DNA from: an uncultured Bacteroidaceae bacterium
Lineage (GTDB): Bacteria; Bacteroidota; Bacteroidia; Bacteroidales; Bacteroidaceae
Direction of reading: 5' to 3'
Length of the DNA: 7,520 bases
NCBI GenBank assembly: GCA_904501775.1
Contig: CAJGCJ010000096.1
Location: 1 to 7,520 of the forward strand
Positions within the stretch are counted from its first letter, which is position 1, and each line of letters starts with the position of its first letter. The position numbers were made by a program, and so were the translations under genes. Below, piece by piece: positions 1 to 6,761 of the stretch. Under the pieces are notes generated by a model. It saw only the letters and a list, made by a program, of their open reading frames with translations. It was not told the DNA's origin and did not search any database.

Positions 1-1261
1 CCTGCATATCACCGAGAGCAGCTGCACGCCTGAAGGCATCGGCAGCTGCAGCGCGACGATGCTGGCGATGATCTATGACACCTTTTATATTCAAGGCCCG
101 AGGGTCGTTTGAGTATGGAGTCAAGGCAGCTCTCAAAGCATTATAATCGGGGTGCGGATTATTGGCAAGTTCTGCCACAACCCTATTCAATGCATCGGCA
201 CTACTGTCCGACAGATTATGATAATAGATACGAGTACAGCAGGCACCTCTATAATTGACCGAATTAGAATCGTTGCATAGCGCCGTATAATGTTTGCCAC
301 CATCATAGGAGCGCAGCAGAGCCATACGTTCCTTATTACTCTTCAGAGCCTGCATCTTTTTCACCAGTGAATCACTATGCTCAATGCCGCTATGGGTAAG
401 GTCGGTATATATCATATGCCAATGCTTGCCACCGTCGGCAACTTCAAATAGTGAATCGGGAAGATTGGTATGTCGCTGCAGATGGTTACACAATGCAGCC
501 GCACGTTTATAACCCAACTTGGGAACAATCTCGTCCCGCGCGTCGGGCGAGGTAAATCCGACGATCTGTACCGATTCAATATTTGCGCCACTGTCGTTTG
601 AAAGCGATCTGAGCATCCCCACCAGACTGTCGATTACAGCAGCATTATTCCAGAAATCGGGGCTTAGATGCTGACTGTTCATTGCAAAATGTACACAATT
701 GTCAGTTGCGGTAGGAAGATGTGCCTGCGCACCATCCAATACCTCATAAGCAGCCATACTATTTATATAAGGATTATCCATAGCCATTCTGTCGGCCAAA
801 GTCATAGCCCTCCTTACCGGCTTACAGCTTAGAGCTACCGGTACCGGCAACACAATCTCAAGAGTATCGAGCGCACCGTACGAGCCGTCGGGAGATAAAT
901 ATTCGCTATATATAACTGCCGTCAATGTATCCGACACCATATCCTCGGGCACAGCAAGCGTAAAGCTATTCATTCCGTCACTCATAAGCTCGGGTGTGTA
1001 GCCATACTGCTTAAAATACTTTTTTGCATAACGACGGCCCTGAAAACGGCGGACACTGTCATTCACGCACGTATCGGGACAGCATATCTGGCTTATCAGA
1101 ATAAGTTCGTCATCCTTCGGCAGTTTTTCGATACGATAGTTCATAGTCACATACCAGCAACTGTCGCTGTGATGAACCTCATAACTTTCGGGAGCTACAC
1201 CCTGCGCATACCCCTCGACAAACAACAGCATTGCTGTAATCAATAATAACCATTTTTTCAT
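1..1261 (-). CDS. Secreted OmpA-like / TPR-like protein, C-terminus cut off by window edge
   Basis: 420 codons are visible; the 3' end lies outside the window. The N-terminus (MKKWLLLITAMLLF, then GYAQ) is a signal peptide with probable cleavage near residue 19-20, so the protein is exported. Residues about 20-150 form a beta-rich, Cys-containing region (QICCPDTC near 58-65) that I do not recognise with certainty; it could be a DUF3868-like region. Residues about 185-262 resemble an OmpA-like fold (core VQIVGFTSPD at 231-240, then helix KLGYKRAAALCNHL). Residues about 386-420 begin a TPR-like repeat (ALNIKGVIDH, then AFRRAAALGD). This order is seen in Bacteroidales envelope proteins, some near fimbrial loci. 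The start at 1261 is preferred because AAGGA lies just upstream at suitable spacing; an in-frame ATG at 1267 is possible. Its role is unknown; an outer-membrane or cell-wall-associated function is an inference. Confidence 0.75.
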   Translation of the reverse strand, partial: MKKWLLLITAMLLFVEGYAQGVAPESYEVHHSDSCWYVTMNYRIEKLPKDDELILISQICCPDTCVNDSVRRFQGRRYAKKYFKQYGYTPELMSDGMNSFTLAVPEDMVSDTLTAVIYSEYLSPDGSYGALDTLEIVLPVPVALSCKPVRRAMTLADRMAMDNPYINSMAAYEVLDGAQAHLPTATDNCVHFAMNSQHLSPDFWNNAAVIDSLVGMLRSLSNDSGANIESVQIVGFTSPDARDEIVPKLGYKRAAALCNHLQRHTNLPDSLFEVADGGKHWHMIYTDLTHSGIEHSDSLVKKMQALKSNKERMALLRSYDGGKHYTALCNDSNSVNYRGACCTRIYYHNLSDSSADALNRVVAELANNPHPDYNALRAALTPYSNDPRALNIKGVIDHRQHRRAAAADAFRRAAALGDMQ

Positions 1262-1335
1262 ATTCATCCTTAATTTATATTGTATGCTGTATATGAAACA
1301 ATCCAAGTAACATTCTGTTCAGCAATGAGTAGCCG

Positions 1336-1366
1336 CAAATAGAGAGATTATGATGATATTTGCACA
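1336..1366 (-). promoter_or_regulatory. Weak candidate promoter for the OmpA-like gene
   Basis: Read on the minus strand, TCTATTTG (1343-1336) matches the Bacteroidetes -7 consensus TAnnTTTG with one mismatch. TGTG (1366-1363) sits 19 bases upstream as a poor -33 element. The predicted transcript would have a leader of roughly 65 bases. No better match was seen between this gene and ilvA, but the call is weak. Confidence 0.25.
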
Positions 1367-1395
1367 TAAGAGAGCCGCACCAAGAAAAAATATTT

Positions 1396-1412
1396 ACCGT
1401 TTTACGAACGGT
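1396..1412. repeat. Small inverted repeat in the divergent ilvA upstream region
   Basis: ACCGTT (1396-1401) and AACGGT (1407-1412) are perfect inverted copies around a 5-base spacer, TTACG. The repeat lies about 40 bases upstream of the ilvA -7 element, between the two divergent genes. It could be an operator half-site pair or a minor hairpin. The arms are only 6 bp, so chance is a real possibility. Confidence 0.3.
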
Positions 1413-1422
1413 TTTCTTACAC

Positions 1423-1458
1423 TTTTACCCGATAATGCAAAAAATGGTTGTATCTTCG
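1423..1458 (+). promoter_or_regulatory. Promoter of ilvA-ridA
   Basis: TATCTTCG (1451-1458) matches the Bacteroidetes -7 element TAnnTTTG at all but one position and is followed by CA. A TTTT at 1423-1426 is a loose -33 element, with a spacing of 24 that is longer than usual. Transcription would begin a few bases downstream, leaving an AT-rich leader of about 20 bases before ATG 1487. No attenuator or leader peptide fits in that leader. Confidence 0.55.
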
Positions 1459-1486
1459 CAAACATAAAATAAAAAAACTTAAACAA

Positions 1487-2689
1487 ATGCTCACACTCGA
1501 CAAGATATACCACGCATCGTATATACTCAAGGATGTTATAAGACGAACAGACCTTATAATAGCTCCACACATAAACCCGAAAGCAAATGTATTTCTGAAA
1601 CCCGAGAACCTGCAGCTCACCGGCTCGTTCAAGGTTCGTGGTTCATACTACAAGATATCGCAGCTTTCGGCCGAAGAGAAGGCCAAAGGAGTAATCGCAT
1701 GCTCGGCAGGAAACCATGCACAAGGCGTTGCATTGGCAGCCACAAAAAACGGCATACGCTCAATAATATGCCTTCCCGATTGTGCTCCCATTTCCAAAAT
1801 AGAGGCAACGAAGAGCTATGGAGCTGAGATATGTCTTGTAGAGGGTGTTTATGACGATGCCTACCAACGTGCACTGAAGATGCGCGACGAGCATGGTTAT
1901 ACATTCATACACCCATTCGACGACATCGATGTCATTGCCGGACAGGGCACAATAGGCCTTGAACTGTTAGACCAGATGAAAGATCTTGATGCTGTCATAG
2001 TCCCTATCGGAGGTGGCGGATTGATTTCAGGTGTTGCTTTTGCCATCAAATCGCTAAACCCCAAGATAAAGGTATACGGTGTACAGTCAAGCGGTGCTCC
2101 CAGCATGGCAAACTCGATACATAACAACAAGATAGAGCGTCTTGGCAGCGTATCGACAATTGCCGACGGCATTGCAGTTAAAGAGCCCGGAGTAAACACA
2201 TTCGAACTATGCAGTAAATATGTCGACGACATTGTGACCGTTACCGATGACGAGGTTGCAGCAGCCATACTGTCAATGATTGAACACAAAAAACTGATAG
2301 CCGAGGGCGCAGGAGCCGTATCTGTGGCAGCAGCAATGTTCAACAAAGTACCCATTGAAGGCAAGAATGTAGTATGTCTTGTTTCGGGTGGCAATATAGA
2401 TGTAAACATACTCGACAGAGTCATCAAGCGCGGTCTGCTGACCTCGGGACGCACCTATATGCTGACATTGGAGCTTATCGACAAACCCGGAGAATTGCTG
2501 AACATATCGCGTATAATTGCCGAGAATGGCGGCAATGTAATAGCCGTACACCACGAACGTACAAACGCATCCATGGCAATAAACGGCTGTTTCCTGCGCA
2601 TCAACATGGAAACACGAAATTTTGAGCAGATTGAGACAATCAAGAAAGCCTTGTTGGAGGCCGGTTACAGAATCTGCGACCACATGTAA
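1487..2689 (+). CDS. ilvA: Threonine ammonia-lyase (threonine dehydratase) with ACT domain
   Basis: PLP enzyme that deaminates L-threonine (and serine) to 2-oxobutanoate plus ammonia, the entry step to isoleucine; cytoplasmic. The 400-residue product has the fold-type II catalytic domain at about 5-315. It shows the PLP-lysine motif LTGSFKVRGS (K49), the substrate loop CSAGNHAQG (72-80), the phosphate-binding glycine run GGGG (175-178) and SGGN (300-303). One ACT domain follows at about 324-398 (MLTLELIDKPGELLNI). This matches the medium-length one-ACT form, not the roughly 515-residue two-ACT E. coli IlvA. An in-frame TTG at 1448 would add 13 basic residues, but that stretch overlaps the promoter, so ATG 1487 is chosen. 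ridA follows 30 bases downstream, consistent with an operon. The ACT domain suggests amino-acid feedback control; the effector cannot be read from sequence. Confidence 0.95.
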   Translation: MLTLDKIYHASYILKDVIRRTDLIIAPHINPKANVFLKPENLQLTGSFKVRGSYYKISQLSAEEKAKGVIACSAGNHAQGVALAATKNGIRSIICLPDCAPISKIEATKSYGAEICLVEGVYDDAYQRALKMRDEHGYTFIHPFDDIDVIAGQGTIGLELLDQMKDLDAVIVPIGGGGLISGVAFAIKSLNPKIKVYGVQSSGAPSMANSIHNNKIERLGSVSTIADGIAVKEPGVNTFELCSKYVDDIVTVTDDEVAAAILSMIEHKKLIAEGAGAVSVAAAMFNKVPIEGKNVVCLVSGGNIDVNILDRVIKRGLLTSGRTYMLTLELIDKPGELLNISRIIAENGGNVIAVHHERTNASMAINGCFLRINMETRNFEQIETIKKALLEAGYRICDHM

Positions 2690-2719
2690 TAAATACAAAC
2701 AATTTAAATATCTGAAATC

Positions 2720-3094
2720 ATGATTAAAAAAGTTTACACAAGTGCAGCCCCCGAGGCAATCGGTCCCTATTCACAGGCAATCATCTGCGGTAATATGCTT
2801 TTCACATCGGGTCAAATTCCCATCAACCCTGCAAGCGGTGACGTTGACGCTGAAGATATCAACGGCCAGACCACACAGGTAATGAAGAACATCGCTGCCG
2901 TACTTGCCGAGGCAGGCACATCATTCGACAAAGTAATAAAGACAACCTGTTTCCTTAGCGACATGGCCAATTTCGCAGCATTCAATGCAATTTATGCCGA
3001 GTATTTCACAAGCAAGCCCGCACGTTCATGCGTTGCAGTGAAGACTCTGCCCAAGAATGTTCTTGTTGAAGTTGAAGTTATTGCTGAAATCTAA
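2720..3094 (+). CDS. ridA: RidA family 2-iminobutanoate/2-iminopropanoate deaminase
   Basis: The 124-residue length is typical for Rid/YjgF/YER057c/UK114 proteins, which form cytoplasmic homotrimers. The family hydrolyses the reactive enamine/imine intermediates that PLP dehydratases such as IlvA release, giving 2-oxobutanoate or pyruvate and protecting other PLP enzymes from 2-aminoacrylate damage. Visible signatures are AIGPYSQA (13-20), FTSGQIP (28-34), and PARSCVAV (100-107) with the catalytic carboxylate-binding Arg102, followed by LPKNVLVEVEVIAEI at the C-terminus. These define the true RidA subfamily rather than Rid4-7. It lies 30 bases after ilvA on the same strand with no terminator or clear promoter between, so it is almost certainly co-transcribed with its metabolic partner. 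There is no recognisable Shine-Dalgarno sequence; the leader is AT-rich, as expected for Bacteroidetes. Confidence 0.96.
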   Translation: MIKKVYTSAAPEAIGPYSQAIICGNMLFTSGQIPINPASGDVDAEDINGQTTQVMKNIAAVLAEAGTSFDKVIKTTCFLSDMANFAAFNAIYAEYFTSKPARSCVAVKTLPKNVLVEVEVIAEI

Positions 3095-3133
3095 GAAATA
3101 ATTTAATCAAACTCCAAAAATTAGCTTAAATAC

Positions 3134-3164
3134 TTTGCCGATTCAAAAAAAAAATCTAATTTTG
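3134..3164 (+). promoter_or_regulatory. Promoter of rpmH, near-consensus Bacteroidetes type
   Basis: TTTG at 3134-3137 is followed after exactly 19 bases by TAATTTTG (3157-3164). This is a full match to the Bacteroidetes -33 (TTTG) and -7 (TAnnTTTG) elements at ideal spacing. Transcription would start around 3170, leaving a leader of about 50 bases before ATG 3219. A strong promoter fits a ribosomal protein gene and makes rpmH separately transcribed even if ilvA-ridA reads through. Confidence 0.75.
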
Positions 3165-3218
3165 CAAGCTGAAAACGCAAAGTACTTTTTTGAGTAAACA
3201 ATTAAATTATATATAACG

Positions 3219-3383
3219 ATGAAAAGAACATTCCAGCCCTCAAACAGAAAGAGGAAGAACAAACACGGTTTCCGTGAGAGAATGGCCACAAAGAACGGCC
3301 GTCGCGTATTGTCATCTCGTCGCGCTAAGGGACGTAAGAAACTTACAGTATCTGACGAGTATGTAGGCAAGAGAAGAAAGTAA
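3219..3383 (+). CDS. rpmH: Large ribosomal subunit protein bL34
   Basis: A 54-residue, highly basic protein of the 50S subunit. It starts MKRTFQPSNRKRKNKHGFRE, the hallmark of bL34, followed by RMATKNGRRVLSSRRAKGRKKL. The usual bL34 is about 44-46 residues; this copy has an extra tail of about ten (LTVSDEYVGKRRK), which is normal in Bacteroidetes. In many bacteria rpmH is followed by rnpA and yidC. Here a terminator follows 10 bases after the stop, and the next gene is a convergent secreted amidase, so the canonical rpmH-rnpA arrangement is absent. The gene is short but unambiguous. Confidence 0.98.
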   Translation: MKRTFQPSNRKRKNKHGFRERMATKNGRRVLSSRRAKGRKKLTVSDEYVGKRRK

Positions 3384-3393
3384 TTACTTGCAA

Positions 3394-3442
3394 AAGAATA
3401 TAAAAGGGGCAGCAAAAGTTTTGCTGCCCCTTTTATATTCTT
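3394..3442. terminator. Bidirectional intrinsic terminator between rpmH and the convergent amidase gene
   Basis: A perfect 24-bp inverted repeat (arms 3394-3417 and 3419-3442) is centred on G3418. The GC-rich core GGGGCAGC (3406-3413) pairs with GCTGCCCC (3423-3430) around an AAAAGTTTT loop. Each core is flanked outward by the same TTTTATATTCTT tract when read in its own direction, so either strand gives a hairpin followed by a U-rich run. It lies 10 bases after the rpmH stop and 31 bases after the stop of the minus-strand gene, serving both. Confidence 0.9.
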
Positions 3443-3473
3443 CAAGTTCAAATAATGATTCCCTTCACACAGA

Positions 3474-6413
3474 CTATTTATTCAGCAAGAAACGCATCAG
3501 AGAGCCCATCAACAGAGCACGCTGCTGCTCGTCAGCAATAGACTCGAACGGAAAGCTTGTAGATATGACACGATAGTTACCGGCGTAAGCCACACCTGCA
3601 CTCTCTTTACTGCCGTCAAATACAAAAGAGACAAAAGAATTCTGTCCCACAGGAATCAGAATATCGGCACGCGTTACCGCATATGACGTCTCGTTCACAC
3701 TACGCCATATCTTCATACGCAGATTGGAACCAAAGACAACATCATCGGAAGCATCACACGACGAACCGGCAAAATCGAACTTCAGAACATCGCGTATAAA
3801 ACTTCTGTCGGTATCATTCTTCACCATGTCACTTGCAATATACGCTCCACTGACAAAAAGCCTGCCACCCTGCGAACAATACTCGCTTATAGCATGTTGC
3901 AAGGCACCGGAGAAGGTTTTATAAGCCCTGTTATAGCCCAACAGCGAACCCTTGCCACCCTGCTTCTCGGCACCCAATATCAAATCGACAGCATCATAAC
4001 CGTTCAAGGAGAGATGACCATCGATAACAGCCTCGCTGCTACAAGACACAAAAGAGTAGCCGTTTGCAGCCAATGCCTTTCCATGCATATATGGATAATC
4101 AAAGCTATTCCCTGCAATCAGAACCGATTCGAAATCATTTCCGCTCAGACCCAGACCATTTTCATATCCTATATTAGCACGTTCAAAATCCAATTGGCGT
4201 CCACAATACTCGGGAGTAGCTATATATGCAACACCCGGATCTACATCCATTTCAAATCCGGCTTTGGAAGTGGTGTTCACAACCTCGGGAGCCGACAGAC
4301 GATGAAAACCATTCACAATCATCACTCGTCCTTTCTCCTTTGAGGCCCTATAGGCTGTGAGTATCTCGGAAGGAAAGCTCTCGCCGCCATCATTGAGCGC
4401 AGCCACCTTAAAGCTATATTGCACATCCTTCACCAATGGAATCTCAACGGATGTCCCATCTATTATGCGTCCGTTATCAAAGCCACCATTGCCCACACGG
4501 GTATAGAGAATATATTTTTCGGCCTTTGCCGTAGGCTCGAGCACATCCTCTACAGGCTGCCAACTGAGCATAATGTTCTTTTTACCCTCAAATTGTATCG
4601 AGAAATCCTTCACGGGAAGAGGCTGAACGACATAATCGGTTCCGCGAAGAAACGATATCTGCTTGAGCAGAGCCTTATAGACAGCACGGGCAACGGTAAA
4701 CTTGAAGTCGGGGTCGTGACCGTAGATCATATCCATAAAGTTCTGATGCGAGAGCGACTCAAAAATCATTGACGGGACAACCGGCAGTCTCGACTCGCTA
4801 TAGCTCTTATCAATAATACCGCGGCAAGCCCACTTGATGCCATAACGGCTGTTTATATCATCCCTTACACTCTCGAGCACACTGCCCACGATATCCCTTG
4901 AAATATATCGCGACAGGCCTGTAGCCAGCGTATCGCCATTAAACTCGGTTGTAACAATACCGAGAGAGCCTATAAAAGCATCCTCGGCCGAATATCCTGC
5001 ATCCGAGTGAAAACCGAAAGAGATCTCCAACGGCACACCCATGCCGGTAGTATCCGGATTAAATGGAGAGCCGCCCGACAAGTGGTTCAACGCATGCGAA
5101 CGGCAATTTATATCATCATTATAGTCACGTTCACCCTCGCTTGGCGAATAGACCTCGTAGGGGAATCCGCTCCATTGCAGAGCATAGCGTGCACCCTCGA
5201 GATAACGCGGCATACCGCTTACCACAGCAACGCTGTCTCCACGCGCAACAACACCCATACCACCACCGAAACGCACCGCATCGGCTGTGACAACACCGTT
5301 GCTGCCACTTGCATTGTCAAGCATCACACCCTGCTGTCTGTCATTATCCTTACGGAAATCAAATGTACCAAGATAAACCCATGTTGCACCACCCATTCTC
5401 TGGTTAACTCTGAACTCGGTAACACCACCTGCATGAAGCACAGTATAGTGCGCATCGGGAACAGAATTACCATGTGACTGATAAGAGACATATACCGCAT
5501 AACTACCATCAGCGGGTATTTCCGGGAACCATTTTGCTACAGCCGTCGCATTATCATAATCTCCGCTGGATGCCACCAAACGCGATGTTCCCTCCAGAAA
5601 TGGATTCTCACCATCCACATAGAAGCCGTCACGCTGTTTAAATCCTGTTGAAGAGCCGCTCCACTTGATACCCTTTTCAGCCTCTTCGATATATGATTCG
5701 TCACTATCCCCCTCATCATTATCTACAATGACACTCAACGGCTGCCAGTCCCTTTCGCGCGGTGTATACATTACAGCACCTGCATTCTCCATCATAGGCA
5801 GCAGGAAAGGTACAACTATCGACTGCGTGAACAGATCCTCGGTTGTACAGTAAAGCGCCGGACGCTGCCATTGCCACATCTGTTTCTCGTTGGAAAATAT
5901 TCGGCCATGACTTTGCCACAAGGCAATATGCCTGCCTTGAAGACCTTTAGCCGGAGTATATGGACGGGACTGGTTCAACACCCAAGGGGCGCCCTTATAG
6001 TCAACGCCATCGAGCATTCTGGCGTCGTCAATATTCTTTCTTTTACGGTATATATTGGGAATAAGTTTTTCAATAGGCTTTCGATGCGCAATAACCTCAA
6101 TCTTGTATCGTCTATACTCCTTTGGCAGCAGTTTCTTGATATCGGAATATATAGTCTCGACCAGTTCGGGGGTAAACACCTGAACTGCAAAGTTGGAATT
6201 GGTATATACGGTTATTTTACGTTCGCGTTTATTCACCGCCACATTGTTACGTTTACGTTCAAGACGACAATTCTTCATTGAAAAATCATCATTCGTATAC
6301 TCCATCAGATAGTTATCGATGGTACGTGTAAGAACTTTGTCGACACGTTGTGCCGACAAAGTAAACATACATAACAAACAGGCTACCAATGCCGTAAGCC
6401 GTTCTATGCGCAT
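3474..6413 (-). CDS. Exported amidase-like protein with inserted golvesin domain, FnIII and GATase-like C-terminus ('xanthan lyase'-type annotation)
   Basis: 979 residues. The signal peptide is 1-21 (LTALVACLLCMFTLSAQ). Residues about 30-120 are a basic alpha/beta region. An N-acetylmuramoyl-L-alanine amidase (Amidase_3-like) domain appears to start at about 162 (HIALWQSHGRIF, H169; CTTEDLFTQ, E192) and resume at about 460 (SFGFHSDAGY, H469; IFESLSHQNFMD, E552). These would be the zinc ligands and catalytic Glu. Between the halves, about 280-385, sits a golvesin-like beta domain (DYDNATAVAKWFPEIP, then YAVYVSYQS). Residues about 603-690 are fibronectin type III (IMLSWQPVED, then YSFKVAALNDGGES). 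Residues about 695-979 form an alpha/beta, flavodoxin- or class I GATase-like region (GRVMIVNGFH; GGRLFVSGAYIASD). Relatives in Bacteroidales are often named xanthan lyase, but I see no polysaccharide-lyase domain, so cell-wall amidase activity is the better inference. ATG 6413 lies 12 bases after the upstream small gene, implying an operon. No sorting-signal domain was recognised at the C-terminus. Confidence 0.85.
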   Translation of the reverse strand: MRIERLTALVACLLCMFTLSAQRVDKVLTRTIDNYLMEYTNDDFSMKNCRLERKRNNVAVNKRERKITVYTNSNFAVQVFTPELVETIYSDIKKLLPKEYRRYKIEVIAHRKPIEKLIPNIYRKRKNIDDARMLDGVDYKGAPWVLNQSRPYTPAKGLQGRHIALWQSHGRIFSNEKQMWQWQRPALYCTTEDLFTQSIVVPFLLPMMENAGAVMYTPRERDWQPLSVIVDNDEGDSDESYIEEAEKGIKWSGSSTGFKQRDGFYVDGENPFLEGTSRLVASSGDYDNATAVAKWFPEIPADGSYAVYVSYQSHGNSVPDAHYTVLHAGGVTEFRVNQRMGGATWVYLGTFDFRKDNDRQQGVMLDNASGSNGVVTADAVRFGGGMGVVARGDSVAVVSGMPRYLEGARYALQWSGFPYEVYSPSEGERDYNDDINCRSHALNHLSGGSPFNPDTTGMGVPLEISFGFHSDAGYSAEDAFIGSLGIVTTEFNGDTLATGLSRYISRDIVGSVLESVRDDINSRYGIKWACRGIIDKSYSESRLPVVPSMIFESLSHQNFMDMIYGHDPDFKFTVARAVYKALLKQISFLRGTDYVVQPLPVKDFSIQFEGKKNIMLSWQPVEDVLEPTAKAEKYILYTRVGNGGFDNGRIIDGTSVEIPLVKDVQYSFKVAALNDGGESFPSEILTAYRASKEKGRVMIVNGFHRLSAPEVVNTTSKAGFEMDVDPGVAYIATPEYCGRQLDFERANIGYENGLGLSGNDFESVLIAGNSFDYPYMHGKALAANGYSFVSCSSEAVIDGHLSLNGYDAVDLILGAEKQGGKGSLLGYNRAYKTFSGALQHAISEYCSQGGRLFVSGAYIASDMVKNDTDRSFIRDVLKFDFAGSSCDASDDVVFGSNLRMKIWRSVNETSYAVTRADILIPVGQNSFVSFVFDGSKESAGVAYAGNYRVISTSFPFESIADEQQRALLMGSLMRFLLNK

Positions 6414-6425
6414 ATTGCAAGTATA

Positions 6426-6701
6426 TTATTCTCCCTGCAGTTTCTGGATATCGTCAAGAATAGCCTTTGCGTCCTCGTTGAAAGAGATACACAATGTATC
6501 AAAATATTTTCTTGCAGGAAGACCGGGCTCGGGATGATTGGCACGTGCAATATACTCTTTATTGAGAGCAAAGATGCGGTTGAACACATCTACCCACGCT
6601 TCGGCACCCGATTCCGAACCATACGATGCAAAAAATGCCTGAGTCGCCAACTGATCGGCTATATAAGTTATAACCTTCTTTAAATTTCTTCTGCTTGCCA
6701 T
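6426..6701 (-). CDS. Conserved small protein of unknown function (91 residues)
   Basis: The protein begins MASRRNLKKVITYIADQL and ends ILDDIQKLQGE. It appears largely helical and cytoplasmic, with no signal peptide, membrane segment or enzyme motif. The N-terminus resembles a small uncharacterised family I recall from Bacteroidales genomes (starting MASRR-LKK-I-Y), but I cannot assign a function. An in-frame ATG at 6764 would add 21 residues. That extension overlaps the predicted promoter and has no family-like sequence, so 6701 is chosen. The gene is first in a minus-strand unit with the amidase-like gene 12 bases downstream; whether they share a role is unknown. Confidence 0.8.
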   Translation of the reverse strand: MASRRNLKKVITYIADQLATQAFFASYGSESGAEAWVDVFNRIFALNKEYIARANHPEPGLPARKYFDTLCISFNEDAKAILDDIQKLQGE

Positions 6702-6729
6702 AATAGTTATTGTTTTAATATTTACAACG

Positions 6730-6761
6730 TAAAGATAAGCTATATTTTGCAAACAAACAAG
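6730..6761 (-). promoter_or_regulatory. Promoter of the small-protein/amidase unit
   Basis: Read on the minus strand, TATCTTTA (6737-6730) matches TAnnTTTG at all but the last base. CTTG (6761-6758) lies 20 bases upstream as the -33 element; overlapping TTTG copies at 6757-6754 and 6753-6750 are less well spaced. The predicted leader before ATG 6701 is about 20-25 bases. The site lies inside the longest possible reading frame, which supports the shorter start. Confidence 0.55.

Noticed and set aside
1897..2454. A 185-codon open frame on the minus strand
   Set aside because: It lies entirely antisense to ilvA, which has all catalytic motifs. The translation is low-complexity (Ser/Thr/Pro-rich) and has no recognisable domain.
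3095..3133. Terminator after ridA
   Set aside because: The AT-rich stretch has no GC-containing hairpin followed by a T run, so no terminator can be supported there.
3143..3451. A 102-codon minus-strand frame across rpmH
   Set aside because: It is antisense to a certain ribosomal protein gene and runs through its terminator and promoter.
3894..4343. A 149-codon open frame on the plus strand
   Set aside because: It is antisense to the C-terminal domain of the 979-residue protein, with no promoter or recognisable product.
5007..5477. A 156-codon open frame on the plus strand
   Set aside because: It is antisense to the golvesin/amidase region, whose domains are clear. The product is rich in Thr/His/Ile with no signature, typical of a shadow frame.
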